Part shown: positions 44,662 through 52,914 of the stretch, one piece after another
Layout of the letters: the number at the start of each line of letters is the position of its first letter
Numbering within the stretch: the stretch's first letter is position 1
Source: Bradyrhizobium nivariense
GTDB taxonomy: Bacteria > Pseudomonadota > Alphaproteobacteria > Rhizobiales > Xanthobacteraceae
Assembly: GCF_029846715.1 (NCBI RefSeq)
Contig: NZ_JARVWW010000015.1
Location: 1-64,000 of the forward strand
DNA length: 64,000 nt
Reading direction: 5' to 3'
Position numbers and translations under genes: made by a program
The notes under the pieces: model-generated
What the model was told of the DNA's origin: nothing
Databases searched by the model: none
The model's input: only the letters and a program-made list of their open reading frames with translations

Positions 44662-46005
44662 ATGAGGAACGACATCACGCGTCGTGATGCCTTGGTGCTG
44701 GGCCTGTCCGCTACCGCGCTTGCGGCAACCGGTGTTGCAGCGCACGCTCAATCCGCGATCAAGGCCGCTGACGTCCCCGCCCCGAAACTGCCGATCGAGA
44801 AGGGCGCAACCCTGCGCATGCTGCGGCCGGTGCGCTTCGTCCAGGCCGACGAGGACGTGTTCCGCGCCAATGCGGCCAAGTTCACCAAGGACACCGGCGT
44901 CGAGGTCAAGGTCGATTTCGTCGGCTGGGAAGACATCAATCAGCAGACCGCGGTGACAGCCAATTCCGGCGCCGGCCCCGACATCATCATCGGCTTCTCC
45001 GATGCGCCGCACATCTATATCGACAAGCTGATCGAGCTGACCGACGTCGCCGACTATGTCGGCAAACGCTATGGCGGCTGGCTGCCGCTGGCGCAGCGCT
45101 ACGGCAAGAAGAACAAGAGCAACGCCTGGATCGGACTGCCGTTCGGCGCCACCGCGGGTCCCCTGATCTACCGCAAGTCGATCCTGCAATCGGTCGGCTT
45201 CGACAAGGTGCCGGAGGACCATGCCGGAATCGTCGACCTCTGCCAGAAGCTCCACAAGGCCGGCAAACCGGCGGGCTTCGCGCTCGGCAACGCCAAGGGC
45301 GACGGCAACGGCTTCGCGAACTGGGCGCTATGGTCGCACAATGCCGCCCTGCTCGATGAAGAGGGCAACGTCGTCATCAACAGCAAAGAAACGATCGCCG
45401 CGCTGAACTGGGTCAAGCAGCTCTACCCGACCTTCATCCCCGGCACGACCTCGTGGAACGACGTCAGCAACAACCGCGCCTACGCCGCGCAGGAGATCGC
45501 GCTGACCGCCAACGGCGTCTCGCTGTACTTCTCGCTGAAGAACGATCCCGCCACCAAGGCGATCGCCGACGACAGCGAGCATCAACTGCTGCCGAAGGGT
45601 GTCGCCAAGGTCTCGCCGATGGCGGGCCTGACGCTGAATGCCATGGTGTTCAAGCACAGCCAGTACCCCAACGCCGCAAAGGCCTTCCTGCAATACATGC
45701 TGGAGAAGGACCAGTACGAGCCGTGGCTCAACGCCAATTCCGGCTACTGGGCGCAGCCGCTTGCGGCCTATGCGGAGGCCGCCGTGTGGAAAGGTGATCC
45801 CAAGGTCGCGATCTTCAAGGACACCATGAACAGCACCTATTACGACGGCTATGCGGGTCCGATCTCGACGGCGACCGGTGCCGTCAGCGCCGACTACGTG
45901 CTGATTCAGATGTGCGCGTCAGTCGCGACCGGCGCCGCCACACCGGAAGCCGCGGCCGCGGAAGCCGAGCAGCGCTGCAAGCGGTATTTCAGGCGGCAGA
46001 AGTAA
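44662..46005 (+). CDS. Sugar-type ABC transporter substrate-binding protein (Tat signal)
   Basis: Family 1 extracellular solute-binding protein, 447 residues. The N-terminus MRNDITRRDALVLGLSATAL carries a twin-arginine motif and ends near AHAQ. The mature part includes FTKDTGVEVKVDFVGWEDINQQTAVTANSGAGPDIIIG and WIGLPFGATAGPLIYRKS. GGGAGG precedes ATG 44662. The two permease genes follow after a repeat. The ligand is probably a sugar, polyol or sugar acid. Confidence 0.92.
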   Translation: MRNDITRRDALVLGLSATALAATGVAAHAQSAIKAADVPAPKLPIEKGATLRMLRPVRFVQADEDVFRANAAKFTKDTGVEVKVDFVGWEDINQQTAVTANSGAGPDIIIGFSDAPHIYIDKLIELTDVADYVGKRYGGWLPLAQRYGKKNKSNAWIGLPFGATAGPLIYRKSILQSVGFDKVPEDHAGIVDLCQKLHKAGKPAGFALGNAKGDGNGFANWALWSHNAALLDEEGNVVINSKETIAALNWVKQLYPTFIPGTTSWNDVSNNRAYAAQEIALTANGVSLYFSLKNDPATKAIADDSEHQLLPKGVAKVSPMAGLTLNAMVFKHSQYPNAAKAFLQYMLEKDQYEPWLNANSGYWAQPLAAYAEAAVWKGDPKVAIFKDTMNSTYYDGYAGPISTATGAVSADYVLIQMCASVATGAATPEAAAAEAEQRCKRYFRRQK

Positions 46006-46022
46006 CGACCGACAGCGCGGCC

Positions 46023-46107
46023 GTCATTGCGCGGAGCACTTGCGACGAAGCAATCCAGACTGCATCCGCGGAAACAGACTGGATTGCTTCGCTTCGCTCG
46101 CAATGAC
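46023..46107. repeat. Palindromic repeat inside the ABC operon
   Basis: GTCATTGCG...GACGAAGCAATCCAG at the left mirrors CTGGATTGCTTCG...CGCAATGAC at the right, giving a long imperfect hairpin between the binding-protein and permease genes. In an operon, such a hairpin can uncouple expression of the binding protein from the membrane subunits. Confidence 0.75.
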
Positions 46108-46142
46108 GATGTGGTGATAGCTCAGAACAGGACGCCGACACG

Positions 46143-47099
46143 ATGTCCGTGACCACACTTCCTCCTCTCGCCCTGGCCCACAGGCAGCCGTCCTGGCTGG
46201 TGCGCCTGTTCGACTACAAGCCGTTCCTAATCGTGATGTGTCTCGCGCCTGCGATCGGGCTGCTCGCGGTGTTCCTGACCTATCCGCTGGGCCTCGGCAT
46301 CTGGCTCGCCTTCACCGACACCACGATCGGCAGAAAAGGCGTCTTCGTGGGCCTGGAGAACTTCCAGTATCTGCTCACCGATTCCCTGTGGTGGAACGCG
46401 GTGTTCTACAGCGTAGTCTACACGGCGATCGCGACCTTCGGGAAGTTCGCGCTGGGCTTCTGGCTCGCGCTGCTGCTCAATAACCATTTTCCGTTCAAGA
46501 GCCTGTTGCGCGCGATCATCCTGATGCCCTGGATCGTACCGACGGTGCTCTCGGCGCTGGCGTTCTGGTGGATCTACGATCCGCAGTTCTCGATCATCTC
46601 CTACCTTCTGGTCGACGTGCTGCATTGGCGGTCGAGCAATATCGACTTCCTCGGCTCGCCCTGGCCGGCGCGCTTCTCGCTGATCGCCGCCAACATCTGG
46701 CGCGGCATTCCCTTCGTCGCGATCTCGCTGCTGGCGGGCCTGCAGACCATTTCGCCCTCACTCTACGAAGCGGCGATGCTCGATGGCGCCAGCGCCTGGC
46801 AGCGCTTCCGCTACATCACCTTTCCGATGATGATGCCGATCCTCGCCATCGTCATGACCTTCTCGATCATCTTTACCTTCACCGACTTCCAGCTCGTCTA
46901 CGCCATCACCCGTGGCGGCCCCGGCAACTCAACCCATTTGCTGGCCACGCTGGCCTTCCAGCGCGGCATTGCCGGCGGCGAACTCGGCGAAGGTGCGGCG
47001 ATCGCGGTGTCGATGATCCCGTTCCTGGTGTTCGCGACGCTGTTCTCCTATTTCGGCCTGGCGCGCCGCAAATGGCAGCAGGGAGAGAGCAATGACTGA
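46143..47099 (+). CDS. Sugar ABC transporter permease (MalF/UgpA type)
   Basis: Inner-membrane permease of 318 residues with about six helices. The cytosolic EAA loop is LYEAAMLDGASAWQRFRYITFPMM. FLTYPLGLGIWLAFTDTTIG and TFTDFQLVYAITRGGPGNST are typical of the MalF/UgpA group. It overlaps the next permease gene by eight bases. Confidence 0.93.
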   Translation: MSVTTLPPLALAHRQPSWLVRLFDYKPFLIVMCLAPAIGLLAVFLTYPLGLGIWLAFTDTTIGRKGVFVGLENFQYLLTDSLWWNAVFYSVVYTAIATFGKFALGFWLALLLNNHFPFKSLLRAIILMPWIVPTVLSALAFWWIYDPQFSIISYLLVDVLHWRSSNIDFLGSPWPARFSLIAANIWRGIPFVAISLLAGLQTISPSLYEAAMLDGASAWQRFRYITFPMMMPILAIVMTFSIIFTFTDFQLVYAITRGGPGNSTHLLATLAFQRGIAGGELGEGAAIAVSMIPFLVFATLFSYFGLARRKWQQGESND

Positions 47100-47982
47100 T
47101 ACCGCCCAACCGGCCGTCGCGAAGGCCGCGCCCGACACCATGGCCTGGGATTCCGGGCTGCGGCGGCTGATGATGATCTACCTGCCGCTCGGCTGCTTCG
47201 TGCTGATCCTCCTGTTTCCGTTCTACTGGATGGCGATCACGTCGTTCAAGCCGAACGCAGAGCTGATGAACTACAAGGAGCACAATCCGTTCTGGATCTC
47301 CTCGCCGACGCTTGCCCATATCAAGCATCTCTTGTTCGATACCGCCTATCCACGCTGGCTGTGGACGACGATGCTGGTCGCGATCGGCTCGACCACGCTG
47401 TCGCTGATCGCGAGCACGCTTGCCGCCTATGCGATCGAACGCCTGCGCTTCCGTGGCAGCCCCTATGTCGGTCTCGGCATTTATCTCGCCTATCTCGTGC
47501 CGCCGTCGATCCTGTTCATTCCCCTGGCAACCGTGGTCGTGCAGTTTGGCCTGTTCGACAGCCCGCTTGCCCTGATCCTGGTCTATCCGACCTTCCTGGT
47601 GCCGTTCTGCACCTGGCTCCTGATCGGCTATTTCAAGTCGATCCCCTACGAGCTTGAGGAATGCGCGCTGGTGGACGGCGCCACAAGACTCCAGATCCTG
47701 CGCCGGATCACGCTGCCACTGGCGGTGCCCGGCCTGATCTCGGCCGGCATCTTCTCCTTCACGCTGTCCTGGAACGAGTTCATCTACGCGCTCGCCTTCA
47801 TCCAGAGCGGCGCCAACAAGACTGTGCCGGTCGCGATCCTGACCGAGCTCGTCACCGGCGACGTCTACCAGTGGGGCGCGCTGATGGCGGGATCGCTGCT
47901 CGGCTCCCTGCCGGTTGCGATCTTCTACTCGCTGTTCGTGGATTACTACGTGTCGTCGCTGACCGGCGCGGTAAAGGAGTAA
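47092..47982 (+). CDS. Sugar ABC transporter permease (MalG/UgpE type)
   Basis: 296 residues, about six helices. The EAA loop is ELEECALVDGATRLQILRRITLPLAVPG, and PFYWMAITSFKPNAEL near the N-terminus is typical of MalG-like subunits. It pairs with the permease upstream. No ATP-binding subunit gene follows; the next genes are a small secreted protein and an esterase-like protein. Confidence 0.93.
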   Translation: MTDTAQPAVAKAAPDTMAWDSGLRRLMMIYLPLGCFVLILLFPFYWMAITSFKPNAELMNYKEHNPFWISSPTLAHIKHLLFDTAYPRWLWTTMLVAIGSTTLSLIASTLAAYAIERLRFRGSPYVGLGIYLAYLVPPSILFIPLATVVVQFGLFDSPLALILVYPTFLVPFCTWLLIGYFKSIPYELEECALVDGATRLQILRRITLPLAVPGLISAGIFSFTLSWNEFIYALAFIQSGANKTVPVAILTELVTGDVYQWGALMAGSLLGSLPVAIFYSLFVDYYVSSLTGAVKE

Positions 47983-48020
47983 TCAGCAGGCTGCTTTACA
48001 GACGACGATCACCTGCATAG

Positions 48021-48053
48021 GCTCCAGAGCATTGTTTTTTGATTTTCTGGAGC
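48021..48053 (+). promoter_or_regulatory. Hairpin that buries the ribosome site of the next small gene
   Basis: GCTCCAGA (48021-48028) pairs perfectly with TCTGGAGC (48046-48053). The right arm contains GGAG, the apparent Shine-Dalgarno sequence, eight bases before ATG 48061. The 17-base loop holds a run of six T. Confidence 0.5.
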
Positions 48054-48060
48054 ATTTGAC

Positions 48061-48243
48061 ATGAAGACGTTGGCGTTGACCGTCATCGCTGTTCTGTTTC
48101 TCGTCCCCGCTGCATCCAGCGCGCAGGCCCAAACCGGAAGCTCGACTGCAACCAAGAAGAGCAGCAAGCAACCACAGGCCAAAAATCTGCCGCGGTGCAG
48201 CCGCGCAATGCAGATGGCCGGCAAGCCGTGTTACGGCGGATGA
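48061..48243 (+). CDS. Small secreted protein, 60 residues
   Basis: Signal peptide MKTLALTVIAVLFLVPAASSA (cut near AQAQ), then a Ser/Thr/Lys-rich stretch and NLPRCSRAMQMAGKPCYGG with two cysteines that could pair. No known family. The signal peptide and the clear ribosome site support it as real. Confidence 0.65.
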   Translation: MKTLALTVIAVLFLVPAASSAQAQTGSSTATKKSSKQPQAKNLPRCSRAMQMAGKPCYGG

Positions 48244-48366
48244 CGCCGAGCAAGAGGTGACAAAGCTCCGGCATCGCGCCGTGACTTTGGCTGCGGGTTT
48301 GGCCCGGTTTCACAAAACTGCAACACGCGGTCCGCATAAGGCGTCGTCCACGAACAGGAGACGCAC

Positions 48367-49722
48367 ATGCGCGCGACTTTTCTTAGCACCGTCGCAACGA
48401 TTATTCTCAGCGCGAGCACAGCGCTTGCACAGAACGAGGGTGAATTCCCGGCCAAGCTCGCCGGCCACGTGGTGATGCCGGCCGCGACCTTCGTCGACGC
48501 ACCGACTGACGCCCCCGCCGATCTCAAGACATCCGGCAAATACACCACTGGCAAGCGCGTCGACGCGCTCGGCACCGTGATGGGCAAGTCCTATGAGCGT
48601 CCGACCGGCGTGTCGCTGCCGTTCAAGGGGCAGCCGCTGCAGGGCCATTCCGGCATCAAGCATATGCCCGACGGCAGCTATTGGGTGATCACCGACAACG
48701 GCATGGGCGCACGCGCCAACTCGCCGGATTCGATGCTGTATCTGAACCGCTACAAGATGGATTGGGCCAGCGGCAAGATCGAGCGGCAGGAGACCATCTT
48801 CCTGCACGATCCCGACAGACGCGTGCCGTTCCGCATCGTGCATGAAGACACCCAGAAGCGTTACCTCACCGGCTCCGACTTCGACACCGAAGGTTTTCAG
48901 ATCATCGGCGACGTCTTCTGGATCGGCGACGAGTTCGGCCCCTACATCCTGAAGGCCGACAAGACCGGCAAGATCCTCGGGCTGTTCGAGACGGTCGCCG
49001 ACGGCAAGCCGGTGCGCTCGCCGGATCATTGGGCGGTGGCGACCCCCGGCGCCCCGGGCGCGACCTACACCAACGTCAACCTCCGACGCTCCAAGGGTTA
49101 TGAGGGCTTCGCCTCCTCGAAGGACGGCAAATTCCTCTACGGCCTGCTCGAGGGCCCGCTGTGGGATGCCGACAAGAAGGACTGGGAGAAGGTCGACGGC
49201 AAGGAAGCCTCGCGCATCCTCGAATTCGACGTCGCCGCGGAGAAGTTCACTGGTCGCTACTGGCAATATGTGTTCGAGCAGAACGGCAATGCCATCGGCG
49301 ACTTCAACATGATCGACCCGAGCGCTGGCCTGATCATCGAGCGCGACAACGGTGAAGGCACGCCTGACAAGGCTTGCCCGCAAGGCACCCGCGGCGAGAA
49401 CTGCTTCCCTGACATGGCCAAGTTCAAGCGCGTCTACAAGATCGAGCTCTCGGAGGCCAATGTCGGCAAGCCCGTGCGCAAGATCGGCTACATCGACCTC
49501 CTGAAGATCCAGGACCCCGACAAGAAGGCGAAGAAGGCTCTCAATGACGGCGTCTACACCTTCCCGTTCTTCACCATCGAGAACGTCGATCGCGTCGACG
49601 AGACCCACATCATCGTCGGCAACGACAACAATCTGCCGTTCTCGTCCAGCCGCGACCCCAACAAGGCCGACGACGACGAGTTCATGCTGCTCGACGTCGC
49701 CGACTTCCTGAAAGCGAAGTAA
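48367..49722 (+). CDS. Secreted phytase-like / esterase-like domain protein
   Basis: 451 residues with a signal peptide (MRATFLSTVATIILSASTALA). The phytase-like beta-propeller domain has GHSGIKHMPDGSYWVITDNGMGARANSP, FDTEGFQIIGDVFWIGDEFGPYIL and DRVDETHIIVGNDNNLPFSSSR. Proteins of this type are annotated as having esterase-like activity of the phytase family; true phytase activity is not shown by the sequence. Periplasmic or secreted. It is single-gene and upstream of a palindromic repeat. Confidence 0.87.
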   Translation: MRATFLSTVATIILSASTALAQNEGEFPAKLAGHVVMPAATFVDAPTDAPADLKTSGKYTTGKRVDALGTVMGKSYERPTGVSLPFKGQPLQGHSGIKHMPDGSYWVITDNGMGARANSPDSMLYLNRYKMDWASGKIERQETIFLHDPDRRVPFRIVHEDTQKRYLTGSDFDTEGFQIIGDVFWIGDEFGPYILKADKTGKILGLFETVADGKPVRSPDHWAVATPGAPGATYTNVNLRRSKGYEGFASSKDGKFLYGLLEGPLWDADKKDWEKVDGKEASRILEFDVAAEKFTGRYWQYVFEQNGNAIGDFNMIDPSAGLIIERDNGEGTPDKACPQGTRGENCFPDMAKFKRVYKIELSEANVGKPVRKIGYIDLLKIQDPDKKAKKALNDGVYTFPFFTIENVDRVDETHIIVGNDNNLPFSSSRDPNKADDDEFMLLDVADFLKAK

Positions 49723-49740
49723 GGCCGCACTCTCAACACG

Positions 49741-49843
49741 GTCACCGCCCGGCTTGACCGGGCGATCCAGTACGCCGCGGCGCCTCTTTAATACTGAAAG
49801 GCCGCGGAGTACTGGATGCCCCGGTCAAGCCGGGGCATGACAG
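49741..49843. repeat. Intergenic palindromic repeat (GTACTGGAT family)
   Basis: GCCCGGCTTGACCGGGCGAT hairpin, then CCGCGGAGTACTGGATGCC with CCCCGGTCAAGCCGGGGCATGACA. It separates the convergent phytase-like gene and tonB. It shares its core with the copies at 17523 and 41479. Confidence 0.75.
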
Positions 49844-49851
49844 CGGAGGGC

Positions 49852-50682
49852 TTACCTCACCGTAAACTCCACCGGAATCGAAAAGCTCATCGCGCCGTTC
49901 TTGATCTCGTCCGGGATCGGCGGAAACGGCGAGGCCTGACGAACCATCGACATGGCCTGGGCGTCAAACGCGGCAACGCCGGACGAGCCACTGAGCCGGC
50001 TGGATGTGACCTGCCCGCTACGGCTGACCGTAAAGCTGAGCCTCGCAACGCCGCGCTGACCGCCGCCACCGGACGGATATTGGTGGAAGCGCATCAAATG
50101 CGCGCGGACACGCTGATTATAGGATGCGATCACGGAGGCCACCGCGCCGGCACTCATCGCGGATGCCATCGGCGCCTCGCGCTCGGCGCGCGGCGGAGCG
50201 CTGGTGCGCGGTGCAGGCATCGCCTCCAACGGCTTCTTGGCCTCGCGACGGACCAGCTTCGGCTTCGCCGGCGCAGGCTTTTCGACCGGCACGATCTTCG
50301 CCGGCTCGGGCTTCGCGGGTGTCGGCTCGAGCTTCTGCTCCGGCGGCGCGACGACGTCCGGCTTCTCCTGCGGCGGCGTTGGCGCGATGGTCTCCTCGAC
50401 GGCCTGCTGCTGCGCCGGCTCCGGCGGCGAGGCGTCGGCCTCCTGCATCACCGGTCCCGGCGCGACGTCGTCCTGCACCGACTGCGGTGCCGACGTCACC
50501 GGCGTCATGTCGATCATGATCGCCGGCAGGCTGACGCCCTGCTCGGGCTGCGACCTGAGCCAGCTCATCGCAAGAAGCGCGGCCGCAATATGCAGTGCCA
50601 CGATCACCGCCGCCGATACGCCCCATCGTGTGCCCTCGCGCTCGCCGAGCGGCTCGTGCAGGGCAAAGGCGTTCGCCGCCAT
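49852..50682 (-). CDS. tonB: TonB energy transducer for heme uptake
   Basis: Couples the ExbBD proton motor to outer-membrane receptors. The 276-residue product has an N-terminal anchor (WGVSAAVIVALHIAAALLAM), a long Pro/Glu/Lys linker (PPEQKLEPTPAKPEPAK) spanning the periplasm and a C-terminal TonB domain with YPSGGGGQRGVARLSFTVSRSGQV and VRQASPFPPIPDEI. Its start overlaps the exbD stop (TGATG). It is the last gene of the hmuR operon. Confidence 0.93.
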   Translation of the reverse strand: MAANAFALHEPLGEREGTRWGVSAAVIVALHIAAALLAMSWLRSQPEQGVSLPAIMIDMTPVTSAPQSVQDDVAPGPVMQEADASPPEPAQQQAVEETIAPTPPQEKPDVVAPPEQKLEPTPAKPEPAKIVPVEKPAPAKPKLVRREAKKPLEAMPAPRTSAPPRAEREAPMASAMSAGAVASVIASYNQRVRAHLMRFHQYPSGGGGQRGVARLSFTVSRSGQVTSSRLSGSSGVAAFDAQAMSMVRQASPFPPIPDEIKNGAMSFSIPVEFTVR

Positions 50683-51128
50683 CAGCTGCGTCCGTCGAGG
50701 CCGACCAGCGCGACCTTCAAATAGCCGGCGTTGCGCAAGGTGTTCATCACCTCCATCAGGTCGCCGTAGGAGACGGCCTTGTCGGCGCGGAGATAAATGC
50801 GCTCGTCCTTGTGGCCCTTGGTGGCGGCATCGAGCGAGGTGCTGAGCGCATCACGGGCGACGACGTCCTCGCCGACCGCGATCGAGAGATCCGGCTTCAC
50901 GGTGAGGAAGACCGGCTTGTCCGGCCGCGGCGCCGGCTCCGCCGCGGTCGCCGGCAGCTCGACGCCGATATCGACGGTGGCAAGCGGGGCGGCCACCATG
51001 AAGATGATCAGCAGCACCAGCATCACGTCGATGAACGGCGTGACGTTGATCTCATGGGTGACGTCGAGATCACCCGGGTCGCCGCGCTTGAGCGGCGATC
51101 CCGACCGTGCGCCGAGCTTCGCGGCCAT
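50682..51128 (-). CDS. exbD: Biopolymer transport protein ExbD
   Basis: Proton-channel partner of ExbB, 148 residues. It has one N-terminal transmembrane helix. The essential membrane Asp is in NVTPFIDVMLVLLIIFMVAAPL, and the periplasmic domain includes IYLRADKAVSYGDLMEVMNTLRNAGYLKVALVG. It lies three bases after exbB. Confidence 0.95.
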   Translation of the reverse strand: MAAKLGARSGSPLKRGDPGDLDVTHEINVTPFIDVMLVLLIIFMVAAPLATVDIGVELPATAAEPAPRPDKPVFLTVKPDLSIAVGEDVVARDALSTSLDAATKGHKDERIYLRADKAVSYGDLMEVMNTLRNAGYLKVALVGLDGRS

Positions 51129-51131
51129 GGC

Positions 51132-51911
<780 letters not shown>

Positions 51912-51938
51912 TCCTGATCTCCCGACCGACAGAGAAAG

Positions 51939-52454
51939 CTACGCGGCCGGCTGCGCGGCTGTGCGGTCCGCGAGCTGCCGGAACCGCACAAGCTGGTCCG
52001 CACGCAGCGCCCGGGTCTCGTCGCGGCCGACGAAGACCTTGAACATAACGCCGCCGTCGGCATTGACGAAGGCGACGAAGGCGGAAGCCTTGCCCATGAA
52101 CGGGCGCTCGACGAAAGCAACGGCAGCGCAGCGCTCGTGACGGAGATGGCCGTGCAATCCCTTCGGCTGCATCAGGTTGAAATAGCCGCGGCCGATCTCG
52201 CCCGCAGGAATTGCGCCCGTGAATTCGAAGATCGCGTCATCGGTGTGCACGATCAGCGTCACCTCGCCCCATTGTGCGATGTCCTGCATGGCGGCGGCGA
52301 AATGCTCGCCGCCACCTATCCGAACCATCGACGACGGCAGCGCCTCGATCACCGCGCGCGGCGTGACCTTGCGCTCGCGGGCGACGTCCTCGATCACCGC
52401 GCCGGGATTGTCGGCCATATACGCCTTGAGATCGGCGAGATCGGTGCTCAGCAT
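51939..52454 (-). CDS. hutX: Cytosolic heme carrier HutX/ChuX
   Basis: 171 residues of the HutX/ChuX heme-binding family, which takes heme from the importer and passes it to the degrading enzyme. Motifs are DNPGAVIEDVARERKVTPRAVIEALP, WGEVTLIVHTDDAIFEFTGAIPAGEIGRGYFNL and HERCAAVAFVERPFMGKASAFVAFVNADGGVMFKVFVGRDE. It sits between hmuQ and exbB, each gap 27 bases. Confidence 0.93.
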   Translation of the reverse strand: MLSTDLADLKAYMADNPGAVIEDVARERKVTPRAVIEALPSSMVRIGGGEHFAAAMQDIAQWGEVTLIVHTDDAIFEFTGAIPAGEIGRGYFNLMQPKGLHGHLRHERCAAVAFVERPFMGKASAFVAFVNADGGVMFKVFVGRDETRALRADQLVRFRQLADRTAAQPAA

Positions 52455-52481
52455 GTCCGGCTCCTTTCGTGTTCGGCCGCC

Positions 52482-52814
52482 TCAGGCAGCCGCGGCCTTG
52501 CGCTCGCTCTGGATCACCTCGAAGCCCTCGAACTTGGGGTGCCCGAGATAGAGGCTCTCGCCAGTCGGATTGTCGGCGCGGGCATGGGCACGGCGAAATT
52601 GATCCGAGCGCGTCCATGCCTCGAACGCCGCCTTGTCGACCCAGGTGGTATGCGAGGAATAGAGCGTGTGGTCCTCGGCCTCCGGACCCTTCAACAGATG
52701 AAACTCGACGAAGCCGGGCATGCTGCCGAGATAGGATTCGCGGGTGGCCCAGACTGTTTCGAACGCGGTCTCCGCGCCCTTCTTCACCTGGAAGCGATTC
52801 ATGGCGATGAACAT
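52482..52814 (-). CDS. hmuQ: Heme-degrading monooxygenase HmuQ (ABM fold)
   Basis: 110 residues, IsdG-like antibiotic-biosynthesis-monooxygenase fold. HmuQ and HmuD of Bradyrhizobium japonicum are known heme oxygenases of this type. Visible segments are FIAMNRFQVKKGAETAFETVWATRESYL, PGFVEFHLLKGPEAEDHTLYSSHTTWVDKAAFEAW and RRAHARADNP, with candidate heme-ligand His residues in the last. It lies directly downstream of hmuR in the heme operon. Confidence 0.9.
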   Translation of the reverse strand: MFIAMNRFQVKKGAETAFETVWATRESYLGSMPGFVEFHLLKGPEAEDHTLYSSHTTWVDKAAFEAWTRSDQFRRAHARADNPTGESLYLGHPKFEGFEVIQSERKAAAA

Positions 52815-52914
52815 AAGAGTCTCTCCTTCTCATTAAAGCGAAAACGCGCCGAAGCCGCGCTGGAGTATTAGCGCGGCCCGGCGGATATTTGCGGGTGTTG
52901 CGACGCCCTGCGGC

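Noticed and set aside
48367..49722. Calling the secreted protein a true phytase
   Set aside because: Only the phytase-like propeller fold is visible; this group is defined as esterase-like and classical phytase motifs are not evident.
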